A DNA stretch of 64,000 nt from Lithospermum erythrorhizon (GCA_019722365.1 JADFUC010000090.1:372001-436000); one strand, 5' to 3'. Positions 25,477 to 38,908 are shown, counted from the stretch's first letter. The notes: generated from the sequence alone by a model not told the origin. Numbers and translations: made by a program.

Positions 25477-25883
25477 TGCAAATCAAGCGCATTTTAAACC
25501 CCTACTAATAATTTTGAACTAACTCTCATTTCACACATTCCATCAAGCAAAAGTGGAAACCTTTGTTCCTCTTTATTCATTTCCATATTCAAAGGCGATA
25601 CGTAGGTCCTCGATCGCTTCCATTGATTGTGAAACATACAATTAGACATGTATATCGACCCAGCCGGCTTAAGAATCGAACCGGCGTCTGTCACTAGTTC
25701 GAGGGGTCCAGTTGTCCTTAATCTAATCGCCTGTCACTCGTTAAGGAATTACTTTCTTGGCCCCTATTCGCTCAGACCCATGTATCGGGGCCGACGCGTA
25801 ACGGTAGAAACAAACTGGCATTCAATGCTAAAGTTATTTAACTACTTAAGAGGGATTAAACGACCACGCTTAAAAAGAACGTG

Positions 25884-28045
25884 ATGTCAAGTATTACTAA
25901 CAAACAACAACATAATGTTATTATTAAGCACAATTGGTCAATTTATTATTATTAAGCACAATTAAAGTCGTTTGTAAAATGAAATAACGATTTATTAAGT
26001 CGGACACAGTTTATACACGTGTGACTAGGAGTTTACATAAGTAGCTTAAGGTACAATAGGTTTTTTCTCGCAACAACTAGTACCATAAATACGGACAACA
26101 AATACGATACATCCATTAAGCTTCCTCAAATTCTTTCACGATTTAAATCCTCAACGCTACAAAGCTCACCATAAAGCATGTCAGAACGCTCCGTGAAATT
26201 CACGCACCCATCTCGAGTCTTCCACTTTTCATTTCGACAACACGGCCTCGCTATCGATAGCCTGGCTTACACTCACTGCATCCACTGGCCCCAAAGTACC
26301 CCTCGAGTAATACCATCAACCCGAACACCGCAGTCACCATACAACTCGACCAAAAGAATGCAAGAAAAAATACAACGCGATCGCTTGCATTTTGCCGATC
26401 TAAGACAACAATACCATTACACTTCTACAATTTCATCAATCTCTACAAATCATATACATGTTTTACACATCAAGCATCATTGCGATATCCTAGCCACCCG
26501 AATCGCATCACGACATATACGCCTCCTCGCTACAAATGTGACGGGTACCACACCTAACGCTTCTACAACTACAAAATTCTCGGGGTCCCTGTCAGTGGGC
26601 GAAATTGAATAACGAATATTTATATAACGAACTATAACTAGTCACACGTGATATGCACATGTAAACGTATACCACCAATTTAATATAATTCAATTCGCCA
26701 AATAATCCAAAACAATTTAATAATATCCGATAATCTATCATATCAAATAATCCAACAAATAAACTCTCACACACAGTCAATAACATCCAGCATATCACAC
26801 AAACAACAATAACTCTACTCCCGCCCCATGGTAGCCTATCTCTTCTCATAGAGAAAAGAAAACGACGCTACTGCTGCTTTACTTCCAACAACGAGACAAA
26901 ATAGTATTATTCGTTGCTTCTACTCCAAAGAAACGAGATATAAAATCGCTTACCCATTGCTTCTTTACCCAAAGAAACTTGAACAACTCAACCTCCGCAG
27001 GAGGTTACTCAATTTAACTCTGACTAGCCTCAACAACAATTCACATCAATAATCATCCCATCATCATATCACAAGTCGATATCACAATCGATCATATAAC
27101 AATACTAACATCAGTAAGTCTCAATACATATCACATATATAACTCATCTAATAAAATTATACAACTTACATATACACCATATATATGAAAGGTTATGTCA
27201 CGTGATATAAATACTCACCTCAAGCCACGTCAAATATTCCCAACTTTTACTACTCGAAGCAACTACTCGATATCCACACCTAAAGAACATAATAATAACA
27301 ATTACTTTTACTTTAGTAACTTTAAATAACAATCTCTACTAGATTTGTGAACTACTCTTGAACTTATGAAATTTTATCCCACTTTATAATATACTACTAT
27401 ACCCATTTTAACTTTTGTCTATATCCAAACTATATAAGTTATATGAAGAATCTAAATTGAATACTACTATCCAAAATCTATTACATAATTAAATTAGAAC
27501 TAACATATGATTCTATAATTTACTTATGTATTATAAATAATCAATTTACTTCATTTACTCAACAAGAATTTAATTAGATAATTTTTTGTAGCCCTATAAC
27601 TAAACATACTTATATTTAAATCATTAAATATGAACTCTAAATATCATTAATGGATGAATTTAGCTAATTAAAGTAACTTGACATAGTTATAAAACTGGCT
27701 TATATACAATAAAACGATATATTATACCTTTTCTTGTTGAAACTTGATGTAATCCTTGTGATTACGACGGTTAATAATCAAAATGAAGAAAATCTTTGGG
27801 AAGTCAAGGAAAACTACTACTATAATTCAAGGAGAAAGGACGAGAAAATTTTATATAATGAAGTTTCTTAATCCAAGTAAGTGCAAGCACGAAAGTACAT
27901 TAAACAAGAGAGCCAAAGACTAATGCTGCTTTTCTTTTAGCTGAGGGAAAAAACGAAGTTAGCATTTACCTATACACTTCGTTTGGGCTGAAATATGTAG
28001 CCAGCATTTCAACTATTACTTAACAAAAAATTTCTGGTTATTTCA
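25884..28045 (-). mobile_element. Probable LTR of a Ty3/gypsy (Tekay/Del-like) element
   Basis: The high-coordinate end is well supported. On the minus strand the tract ATTTCGAGGACGAAATTT (about 28,061-28,078), a common end of Tekay/Del polyproteins, is followed by the purine tract AAGGAGAATGGG and then TGAAATAACC, the expected LTR start at 28,045. The coding strand of the next 300 bases carries a TATA-like TTATATAAAATTT. The low-coordinate boundary (a TG at about 25,884) is a guess. No second LTR copy was found in the window. The short frames at 25,648-25,884 and 26,178-26,612 lie in this LTR and are not genes. Confidence 0.5.
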
Positions 28046-28448
28046 CCCATTCTCCTTATAAAATTTCGTCCTCGAAATTTACTCACAACTCGACTTGTCT
28101 TATTGTCGCAACTCACCTTTCAATACGCTCTTATTATCTAATATCACAACACCTTATCACCCAAACAAATTCTCACATTATAGTAATCATCTTCATAGTT
28201 CACCTAATATCTCATAAACACATTAACTTTGTCTCATGCTATCACCTTAGATTATACTATTTATCTGAGCAATATCTATATGCTCTCTATATTATTTCTT
28301 ATTCATTATCATATCATTTCTACATATTCAAGTAAGTCGACCAACCCCATATATATATGCTCATTCACGACCTATTATAAATCGAATTCACTCCACCTAG
28401 CAAGTATATTACAACCACCCAAAGAATAGTTCTGCAATACCCAACCAC

Positions 28449-28552
28449 ACATTATCTATTATATAAAACTCATCAATGTCACCCGATATCGTTTTACCAC
28501 ACATCACCTATTATATAAAACTCATCAATGTCACCCAATATCGTTTTACTCC
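28449..28552 (+). repeat. 52-bp tandem repeat, two copies
   Basis: TATTATATAAAACTCATCAA followed by TGTCACCC(G/A)ATATCGTTTTA starts at 28,457 and again at 28,509. The two copies are nearly identical, so the duplication is much younger than the decayed element it lies in. Confidence 0.85.
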
Positions 28553-29141
28553 ATGCTTTCACAATTATCATTTACACGAAGTGTTTACTTACGGAGTATC
28601 ATTCACAACATCTCATATACCTGCAATCATTCGTAACACCCGATCACTTAGCTTATAACATAAAAATCCACCAATGTCAACTTTCTCATTTCTGTACATA
28701 CCTATTATAACCCCACATATCATACATCAACATAGCATATACTCCACATAACATACTTTCTCATGGTGCTATTCCATACCTCACATTTCATTATAATGCG
28801 ACTCTACACAATTATCATCACTCATTGTCAACCGCCATATATATCACATACTGTAGATGTTTAGATTCATTCATACGAAGTCAACTCTCTCTCTTTATCA
28901 AACTAAATCTTAAATTTTAAATTAATAAAATGTTTTACTCTTCAATATGTGATACCCAAGACTTCCCCAATATGGGCTAACCAATGTAAGACATTACGCA
29001 TCACCAATAACCCTAAAAACTTTTAATGCTTCCAAGTAGATATATATTTACAACACTACCTCATAATATATTCATGTCGGCCAATCATTTCTATATTATA
29101 ACATAAAGAATCACGATGTAGACTTACTACACTAACCACAC

Positions 29142-29144
<3 letters not shown>

Positions 29145-29179
<35 letters not shown>
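29145..29179. repeat. (AT)17 microsatellite
   Basis: An uninterrupted run of AT dinucleotides about 35 bp long, within the decayed gypsy interior. Likely polymorphic between individuals. Confidence 0.95.
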
Positions 29180-29180
<1 letters not shown>

Positions 29181-32100
29181 CATGCCAAGACACTGGGCAA
29201 TGCTTCCATGTATACATGTATATGTATACATTATATTATATCACCACTTGTGAATACACCAACATCACCACACATCTTATCCATATCCCTTTCATCATTT
29301 TCATACAATCATGATTTCATCAATATATAACTTAATACCGTATTTTCCCCCTTGCACGTGTCATTTTCATTTAGTTCATGATCATATCATAAACATCTTA
29401 ACCATAAAGCTATCAGTTTATCAATATCACAATTCAATATACCCTCAATCGCATTATAACATGATCACATTATATTTATTTGTATTAATCTATCATTCTC
29501 ATTTAAGCTTCATGCATCCTCAATCATATTCTCCAAAGTTATATTATATAATTCACCAATGTTACTTCTCCGTTTATCACATTAACATTCTTAAAAGCCA
29601 TCTAGCAATGTGGTTGTATCCATTTTTTTTTTCTTTCCACAGCTTTCTTCATCACTCTTCAGAGTCATATTTCATTTTCTCCCATCTCATATCAATATAT
29701 TAGAATTCAAAACAACTTTTACTAGCTTCCTTCCGTATGGTGTGCCATCCTAACACCGGCTCGAAGTTATTATTATTACTATGAGCAACTTCCTTCTTAG
29801 TTAAATTATCACCTTTGTTAACTCAGGTCTTATACTTCAATATGTCTTATATCCTCACACAATAGTCACTGCCTTTCGTGAGGTCTATATTGGATCAACA
29901 TATAACATTTCTCACCTATTCGCCCAATTCTCAATTTCATCGTTTCTGACTTTAACCGACGATGTCCTTGCTTCATTATTAACAACTCTTTTCAAAAACC
30001 ATAACCTAATTTTAAAATTTTCAGTTCATGTCACTGCAATACTATTATACTTCATGAATCAGAGTGATTACTTAATATAAAATCAAAATGTTCGTGACCG
30101 TAATTCAACCTTATAGGGAAATTTGTAAATCTACTCATCGCAATTCAACTATAATCTTTATCAAACATCTCTCCGAATCCATCAACAAGGATCATAAATA
30201 TGAATTTCTGAGCTCCCTCTAGAGTTATGGTTCAATGACCTCTGTTTTCCTTCTCATGCTACCAAATATATTCTCAAATCACACTACACCTCAAAACTAC
30301 CAAGTCTCACATTATACAGCCACTATGAGCTCATTCCCATAATTATCCTCCTGACTTATCAGTGCAACCACATATATTCTACCATACTTGTTAATACTCC
30401 ACGGCCTTTTTGGGATTTGTCAACTCTTATCTACATCCAATAGTCCTTCATTAATTTTAATCCCTAATGCTAACATCAACACACCACCCTCAATAATTTT
30501 CATCCTGTTATTATTTAAATAACTAACTTCCATTTATAACTTAATACCTCAACAACCAATACTTTTCTTATTAATGTTATCCCAAGACTCATTGATATTC
30601 TACTACTAAATTTCACTCATTTTTCTGCTATTAGTCTAACTTTCTCCGAGCAAGCAAGTATTTCAAATATTATAATTTCTAGAATTCCAATTTAACAAAC
30701 AATTCATATTAAAGGATAAATAACATCTAAAATATTTAAACACAACATTTGTATCTATTAACTTCAACTCATCATCGAAAAATTTGCTCACAATCTTTCA
30801 ATCGGAACGCTATAAGTTATTACTTGTCTAGAAAACAATATAATATCCAAACACCCGACTCCTCTTATCACCCTGAATGTCATAGTCATCTATTCTCGAT
30901 TTAAAAAAATCAAATTGCACTTCGATCCATTTATCCTATAACTTATTAAAACATTTATTCGTATCACTCAATCTTTTACTTCTTTATGAGATTCAAACAC
31001 TTATAATTTTGGCTCCAACCTTATCTAGTCTCAAATTTCATCTTTTTCAGAATAAATATCCTCCTTTGTATATTTTTATATCATACAATAGATTCATCTT
31101 CCCCAAGAAAATCATCCCTTCTTTTTTCATTTCTTCCTCTAACCGCCTTCCAAAGAATTAAATTGCATCATCAATTAAGCATTTAATAATCAAACTACTA
31201 TCACCAAGTTTATGTTGCACACATTTTATACTTTACACTTTCCTTGAAAATATCATCGTCCTAGATTCATTACTTATTTCAACCTAACCTTAATCATATT
31301 CTATAAGTCACACAATTTCCTCCACTTATCACCAATCTTAAATAATCTAGTTTGATCCAACTAATATCCTTGTTTCATCCAATCAATCAACACTATATAT
31401 GCAATCTCAAAGTTTCATTATCTCGAAAGAATCGGATTCTTCATAACCCACTCTGCACATTCCTGCATCTTAAGACAAATTCAACTACTCTTATCATCTT
31501 AATATTCTTCTCACAAAGTTTAAATTTTCTATTTCATCTGGTAATTTCTCCTAAAGTCCCTCCAAATGGTATAGCAACTAATTTCTTCTTAAAATAATTT
31601 TTCCTCCCTCGAACTTACTGTACCAATCATTATCGAATTTTCATTTCACTTAAATATTTTTTTATTCATACAACTAAGCATCTTTTGTTCCTTCTATGGT
31701 CCCGAATTTCAATCTCCGTCTCCACTTACTTCAAAGCAACACTCAACAACTTAAGCAACTAAGAAACTTCATAATGACCACCAAACTATAATATAAATTT
31801 TCAACCCATTACAACCCTTAATCATCCTTTCTCTTGCTTCGCATATGCTTAATATGACAACCTCCTGGTTCATTTAACCTTTTTCTCATATTCCCGACCG
31901 GATCATCCTAATTTCTTAGCTACATTAATTCCCACTTTATATCTACTAATAGAGTACTACCACACTAAATTTTACTAATACTCCCTTTTTTTCCACAATA
32001 TTCTATAATGTATTAAACATGTTCCAATGCCTCTAGATGATTGATAACCTTACACACAACAGCTTAATCGTAAATACATCTTGGCGGGAAAAAATTTTCA

Positions 32101-32403
32101 TTTCAACTTATCCTTAATCCCCTTAGTATCCATCGAGATGGAATTTTCAATATCAACCTATTACTTATTAATTCTATATATTCTCTCTTGTCTCCTCATT
32201 CATACTCCACATCGAACAACAAGATTCATTAACTTATTCTTATAATCACAAGTGATCCATCCTCGTACTTCAACTAAATTAATTCTTACTCTACTCTAAC
32301 ACTTCGGTACAACTATCATAATTATCGCCAACATTTTCATGTTTAATAATCACAATTCACAAATATTTTTCTTGATCTATAAATAGACCATTTTCATGTT
32401 TAA

Positions 32404-32830
32404 ATAAACGGTATACCGGGCAACAAGTTATGTTAGAAAAACGTATCCGCTTGTATTTCGATATTTTCTCGATACAAACGTATACCTTTAAATAAAACTG
32501 CACTCCACGGTAATTATAACAGATAGTTAACGCTTATCGTTAGTCTCCTTACACTTCGTACCGCTTCGATGTAACGGTACCAATGCTAATGTTCAATGGC
32601 TATTTGAAGCGAAATTTTATGATCGTGACGCGTACCGCTTGGGATTAACCCGGTACCACGCTAGTTTCCAACGGCTACTTTTTATGAAACTATATGATCA
32701 CCCGGGGTACCGTTTGGTTGAGACGATACCCCATTTGTTCCAAACGGATATAATTGTACCTAAAGTGGTATCATTTCATCTAAACGGTACCACGTTTGGT
32801 CCTTGTCATACCATCCTTCTATTTCATAAG
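32404..32830 (+). repeat. Left subterminal array of an Ac-like hAT element
   Basis: AAACGG and GGTAC(C) motifs recur in both orientations: AAACGGTATACC (32,406), GTACCG (32,557 and 32,632), CGGTACC near 32,573 and 32,650, GGTACCGTTTGG (32,705), AAACGG (32,741) and AAACGGTACCACG (32,782). Family knowledge: the Ac transposase binds AAACGG motifs clustered in both ends of the element. Just downstream are TATAAAGCGAGG (32,857) and a CT-rich leader-like tract. Confidence 0.6.
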
Positions 32831-32999
32831 CATACAACTAAAATGGAAGAAGTTTATAAAGCGAGGTAACACCTCCCTTCATTTCTCACAACTCACAATT
32901 ATTCTTAAGAATCTCAAAGTTGTTAAATAAATCACTTTCTAAAGAATTACAATATTCATTATTTGCTTGGTTTTTCAAGTATAAGGATTCTTTTCAAGT

Positions 33000-35230
33000 C
33001 GCTGGCTTGCTCGGCCGCAATCAACAATCTTACCGCTCCATCTCTCGGTTCGATATTATCTATCAACTTTTATAAATCAGGATATTTATCTTCTAAATTA
33101 ATGGCATCAAACGCACCTTTGCAAAAATGTTCAAAGCGATACATAAGATGTCTAACGACATGTTGAATTTTATGACGATAATCATATAATATTCATCCGT
33201 TATTAACTCTCAATCTAGCCGCTGGATACTACTAATTTAGAAATAAAAAACTTCGCGACTCGGAATATTTTCATTGGGAGACCGTGAAAAGCAAACGGCA
33301 ACTTATTTAAATTACAGAAAGTACTATATCATGGAAACCAAGTGGATAAAGGAACCGTCATCCGCTGTATTACTTACAGCCGGGTCATAAGATCACTAAA
33401 GATATCAGCGAGCGGCACACAAGAACTATTGATACCCAAATTCCATTAAAAAACTTTTATTTAGTATTTTGGCTTATGATCGAAATTATGAAATTTATAA
33501 TCGGGTAGTTCTTTGCCTTTAATCATCAACAGGATGGATGGCGCTTTCACAAAATGGATTCCGGTAAAAATGTCGCCGATCCCCCGAAGAATACGCATCC
33601 CCTGCACTCACTTTTTACTTAACCTATGTTTCTAAACATTTTAAAATGGAAAGATATCTTCTAGGTAAAACTTCATGGATTTGCCTTATAAAATGCGTTG
33701 ATTAGTAATATCGGGTGTCTTTTGAATTTTAATATAACGTGTGTAATATGCCATTAGATCGATCAAGATTGGGTCTTACAGCGAGTAATTATATATTTTA
33801 GATCGACAAGCAAAGATAATAATATTCAAATTTTGAAGGTATCCGTGATGTACAACGATTATAAATGTTTGAATATGATTACTTCAATTTTATTTCGAGC
33901 ACGCTATCCGCTAATACCAAGCCAATTGAAAAATTAAAGATGCCTATTAAAACGGATTTTAGTGAACTTTTTCATGATGGGGATGTTTATGCCACGCCCT
34001 TCACTAGTCATAAAGACGGAATAAAAAGTTGCTCGGGGATAAGTTTATTTTACCACCTCGTAAGACCATTAATTTTATCATACGGCTGGCAGAAGATACG
34101 AATATAAAATTGGTCGAGGCTTCCGGCAAGTTTAAAAATTAATTTTGGATCGGTGGATACAAGCATTAACTCGACTTACGATCTACTAGCCGCATATACG
34201 ATAGCGAGGAAATCACAATATTTTATGCAGATGACGCCCGGACAATAATACATGCTCCACTCACATATAATAATTGAAAATATTGTTATGAATTACTTAA
34301 GCTTGCAGAGCTACTTAAAGATTATACTAAAGTTTTTCAACTCAATACTTAACCAAATATTCTTCTTTAACGCGTTAATCTTTTCCATTCATATCATTAA
34401 ACATGTAGGACGGTTATGTCGTTAGAGATAAAGTTCCGAATATGGAAGATAAGTTTTTAAGATATTTTCATCCTATACCACACGATATGCACTGTATAAT
34501 ATCGATCCTAACGCTAAATTAAGTCATTTTAATTTCTATGTGAAATCAGATACGGCTTTTAGTACCCTTTAATCCCTAACTAAAGAAGCTAATGCTCGTA
34601 AAATCTGGAAAAGACAATTGAAACGTATATGTATAACATGTATAGCAAATACCAATCAAGTACGGACAAGTAAGTGTCACACCTCAAGTAGTGTATAAAG
34701 TTTTATCGCTACTGAGTTAAATAATGGCTTCACATGATCACCTTAGAAATGGTTTACAATTATTATGTGAAACTAATCCAATCGCTCCACAAGACACTAA
34801 TAAGCTAACTCAATATTTAACTACTAACTTTGAATTGAGTCCATATATTGATAAAAAATCCTTTTGATATATTAAAATGGCGTGGAAAGCAGTTAAAGCC
34901 TTGCTTCAAGTATTGTCTAAGATGGCAAAAAAGAAATATTTTCTATACCTCCATGCCTACAATGTGAATCCACATTTAGTATGGCTGCTGCCAATATACT
35001 CAAAGACGGTCAAGACTTACAAGCCTCGCGATCGAAATATGCGCCAGGTATCAAGGATCGATCGCTGCCGAAGCATGTGACGCAAAGATAAAGACTAATC
35101 ATGGAAGGAAATAAAAAGTTATATTCGATTTTATCTTAGCGAATATCGAGGAAGAAATCAAGACGAAGAGAGCAACACAATGGGTAAAAACATTCGACAA
35201 AGTTGTTAATCTAAAGATGAATTAGTTTAT
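33000..35230 (+). pseudogene. Decayed hAT (Ac-like) transposase
   Basis: Fragments in shifting plus-strand frames follow the order of hAT transposases. VDTSINSTYDLL at about 34,150-34,190 matches the RWNSTY block. ELLKLAELLKDYTKVFQ (about 34,288-34,340) matches the helix after it. DPNAKLSHFNFYVKSDTAFS (about 34,505-34,565) matches the DPR.KL..L block. FELSPYID followed by FDILKW (34,838-34,892) and IPPCLQCESTFSMAAANILK (about 34,950-35,010) match the C-terminal dimerisation region. Several stops and frameshifts separate them, so the protein is dead. The N-terminal half (33.0-34.1 kb) is not recognisable. A polyadenylation-like AATAAAA follows near 35,327. Family knowledge: this C-terminal region mediates dimerisation of Ac/Tam3-type cut-and-paste transposases. 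Confidence 0.65.
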
Positions 35231-35379
35231 GATGATTAGATTTGTATAGTTTGTATACTTTGATCGGGCGTGGTTCTTTTAAGCTCCCTCGCCCGCACGA
35301 GTAAACTTTGGAACAATTTCTTAATAATAAAATATCTATTTTGTTTCAATTCGACAAGAGTATACATTTTCTAATAATT

Positions 35380-35660
35380 TAAAATGTCATCAAACGACAT
35401 ACCACCTCATATCATAAACGGTAACATTTACTTAAACACGTACCGTTTATTATTTCACAAGACACGCTTTTACTTAAACACGGGTAATCAAGTATTATCT
35501 CACAAAGCATTCACGCCTTAAGACAATAAATGACCTCTACTCGAAGTTAAACGTCCCACCGCTCAAAAACAACGGCCCACCTGCTTGGTATTATAACGTA
35601 GTACCGCCATTAAACGGTATCACATCGGCTCAATACGTAATAAAACTTCTGGGTAGTGCT
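35380..35660 (+). repeat. Right subterminal array of the hAT element
   Basis: The same motif family as the left side recurs after the transposase: ATAAACGGTAAC (35,415), CGTACCGTTTATT (35,440), GTACCG (35,602) and TTAAACGGTATCACA (35,612). Terminal inverted repeats and the expected 8-bp target duplication could not be located. These motifs could alternatively belong to the 5' end of the next element. Confidence 0.5.
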
Positions 35661-35699
35661 GAAACGCCAGACCGCACTAATGCTTATATCGTATAAGTG

Positions 35700-37960
35700 T
35701 TTGAGACGCGATTTTTGAACTTCATCTCATAATCCCACAATTTTTCAACTTCCAAACCAAAATTAACTTGCCAAATTTCTTTCTGCTAATATTCATCACA
35801 TCAACCCATAAACTTCTTTTAAGTGTTCTATTTACCAATCTATTGTTGATTTACACTTCAATTTCAAAATGGCACCAAAAAATAACAAAAAGGGGCAACC
35901 ATCCACACAAGGCCAAGAGGAGGCACAAGGACAACGACACCCAAAGTACAGGCTGGGACAACCCATAATGGTGAAATATCCACAACTTAATAGAACAACA
36001 ACAACAAAGAAGTCGAGATGCCGAAAAGGAGGATGTTGTCATGCCGAAAGTGCGAGTCACAACCAAGACAAGTGAACGCATTCGATGAAATGGATCAAAC
36101 AATTCACGGGTAACCTCTATTCCAATAATATTTAGATGACGCTAAATTAAGTGAATTTGCACGCTTAGTTGCGAATGGTATCCGGATATAGTAGTTCAAT
36201 TTATGGGCAAGTCTACGGGCAATGGATCGCAGTGCCTAACTAGATAACGGTGACCCTATGATAGACTTATGTTTAACGCCAACGGTGCAAGTGACGACAT
36301 AAATCACGAGATTCGGTATGAATTTTTATGACTGTGCAATGGTAACGAGGATCTATGCTGTATCGGTGGATTATCCGACTGGGAGTCAAGCGAGAATTGC
36401 CTACAAAACAAGCAGTTAACGGTATAAGATTCTAAACAATAATCTAGTAGCCCTCAATCCCAAGCTTATTTTATAAAAGACAATTTAAATTCGGCGAAAG
36501 CCATATTGGCGGCCCATGGATTTTGATTCCTACCATCAAGTCGCTTTTCACGTATCTTAATAAGAATACAAATGTTCGCTACTACGCCTTAATGATACGG
36601 CGTTAACTACTCCCTCATATTATCTTAGAACATATTTACTAATATAAAATAACCTCTCCGTATTACGACATGATCATATCCCATTTATCGTGAATGTAAA
36701 AAATGTCCCTGCTTTTAGAATGTCCTAAGTCATGGTGTTAATAAGTGGTCTCGGATAAGAAAAGCCTCAATTGCTAAATTTGAAGTTTATTTCATGGTAG
36801 AGCCATTATGCTCTAAGTTTCGTGGAGATTTATGAACAATTGAGGAGGCTGTATACCTAAGTTTGGAATTTCAATTTGACGCAAAGCCCGGCGCGCCTCC
36901 AACAAAGGTACTCAAGTACGTGGGCGGGCCTAAGAGATCTTATCCATTTCTCAAATCGAGGCATCCACCTCAAGAACAACCGGTAGGCCCGGACGTCAAA
37001 ACCACACTGAGCCTAGTCGGGATACTTCTCAAAGAAATTGCTCGAGTAACATATCATCAGTTAATAAGCGTGAACCTCACGTAAGCATTGAGCATAATTG
37101 ATCGCGCAACGATGCCGCCGGACAAGACCTAGTTGGTAGGATGCTTTAACGATACGACGCCGATGCAGATCCATACGGGCGGATGCCCCTGGCGATTCAA
37201 AGTGATCGCACAACATTTTCCCTGCCTCCTAAATGGCATCTCCCACCGACGCCTCACTCCTCCAATCGGGCCCCTTCGATTTACGCCTCGACCTCGATCG
37301 TCAAGAAGTAGTCGCTAAACACAATACGAACGAATGTGGTTTATATATTCATATGTATGATGTTACGGGCGCTGGAAGCTAAACAATGTTTTTATTTACA
37401 TTGATGTTTGTTCAATTTACATTTTATGTTATGTAACCTGCTTGCTTTTAAGTTTGGGGATTATTATAAGTACGCCAAGTTCGAACAATGTTATGTTACC
37501 AGTATCGCTATTAACCAGCGCTTGTCGACGCTTTAGCATATTTCTCAATAATATTACGCCGCGAATGCTGCGATATGCCGCGAATGTCATGGATTTCAGG
37601 ACGAATTCTCAAGATCTTTTCTCGCTATAACGCATCAAGCCATGAATCTGTGACGTTTATACCGTAATATTCCATTAACGCCTAAGTACATCGCTTCACA
37701 TGAATCCAAGAAGACGTGTTCCACCCTTAATAGAAAAATTGTAGCGCCTCAAATGGTCAATTCACCCGAATACAAGCGGCGTGCCTCGGCCCAACCTCGG
37801 CCCCATCACCCACCTCCCAAAAAGCACCTGGCCGCTCGCTGGCCCTACGTACCGGCCGTATTCAAACCGAATCGTGGCCAAAGTTCCGAACGGCCCACCG
37901 AGGCCCGGCCCGATAGCCATGACTACCTAAGACTCTATGAAAGATACATGAAGTGATCAG
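35700..37960 (+). mobile_element. Decayed element of unknown class with intact-looking leader and start codon
   Basis: A CT-rich leader (about 35,715-35,868) runs into an ATG at 35,869 that opens a basic, Gln/Lys-rich stretch (MAPKNNKKGQPSTQGQEEAQ) before stops appear. Downstream, short open frames of coding appearance follow (36,863-37,084; 37,133-37,318; and one at about 37,229-37,378 starting MASPTDASLL), in different registers. The segment ends with a GC-rich block (37,753-37,920) containing CCGAGGCCCGGCCC. GC-rich subterminal blocks of this kind are common in plant hAT elements, so a second hAT copy is my best guess, but no transposase block could be matched. Confidence 0.4.
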
Positions 37961-37984
37961 TTTAAGCTTATTAAATGCTATATA

Positions 37985-38215
37985 TGTATTCAAAATATAA
38001 TTATTCGGGAAAGACATTTATATTCTCAAAAATTAGCATATGGCGTAAATTGAGTGACAAGGCTTTTAAAAGAGTGTCATATTTCTTAAAATATAATTTA
38101 TTCGAAAGACACATATACTCTAAAAAAATTATATATATAGTGTAAAAGTGTTTAATAGTTTTTAGAATATAAAAGTACTCAAAATATAACTATTTAAGTA
38201 CACATATACTTCTTT
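37985..38215 (+). repeat. Degenerate tandem repeat, three copies
   Basis: AAAATATAA(T/C)TATT followed by AGACA(C/T)(A/T)TATA(C/T)TCT recurs at about 37,990, 38,090 and 38,177. Copies are about 90-100 bp apart and well diverged. Confidence 0.5.
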
Positions 38216-38908
38216 AAGCACCTTAAACATATACTCTCTTTAAGTAACAGATCATGATCTTATATGAAGTGAACCTTAAATACCCAAACAACTGACACTA
38301 CATAAACTTTTCTCTTGAAGTTCAATTTCACTTTCGTTCGTTAACTCGATATTATGGTGGTATAATGGATCCATCTCAACTTGACATCTAACTTTGATGT
38401 GATTGATATGAGATTTAACTCTACACTAAATTATATTTCTTTTTTTCATTCTAAAAATCGTTTTTGGCTGACTTTCGATTTTTCATAATTAACTTAGTGA
38501 TATTTTATTAGACAGTATAATATTTAATAAAAAAATATATTAACAAGTAGCTTAAAATATATTTTTATCGATACATTTTTCATAAAAAAAAATATCTACA
38601 ATCAAAATTCGACTATAAAAAAATCAAAAAGTTAAAACTAGACAATCTTTTAATAACATAAAAATTACTATACATCAAAAACATTTATGTCAGTTACTTG
38701 CAAGAATTTGTAGTAATTGAAATAAAGAAGTCCCAATTTTGTATCCGTTGATAATTCAGAGGTAAGGAAAAGAATATTAAAGGCTCCGTTACTTGCAAGT
38801 GGTCTTATCTTTGTTGTCTGCGCCTCTGTTTTGGCCACAGAATAATAGGCATAAAATAGTGGAATCCAATAATGGTTCAACTCAATAATTGTCCTCATTT
38901 CATATCTA

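Larger units (their letters stand above)
28046..32400 (-). mobile_element. Decayed interior of the Ty3/gypsy element
   Basis: This stretch has a strong strand bias. The plus strand is poor in G and rich in A, C and T, meaning the minus strand is rich in G and A, as expected for gypsy gag-pol read on the minus strand. No reading frame survives and I could not recognise a reverse transcriptase or integrase motif by eye, so the assignment rests on the LTR-proximal signature and composition. The frame at 29,311-29,703 (+) translates to His/Tyr/Ile-rich low complexity and is dismissed. Confidence 0.4.

Noticed and set aside
26178..26612. 144-codon open frame on the plus strand
   Set aside because: Lies within the proposed LTR; composition biased and no recognisable domain.
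29311..29703. 130-codon open frame on the plus strand
   Set aside because: His/Tyr/Ile/Ser-rich low-complexity translation in G-poor DNA, with chance lack of stops; opposite to the expected element orientation.
32400..37960. Considered an endogenous viral element because of compact coding-like pieces, leaders and CG-rich composition
   Set aside because: The 34.1-35.0 kb pieces match the block order of hAT transposases, and AAACGG arrays flank them; no viral protein motif was recognised.
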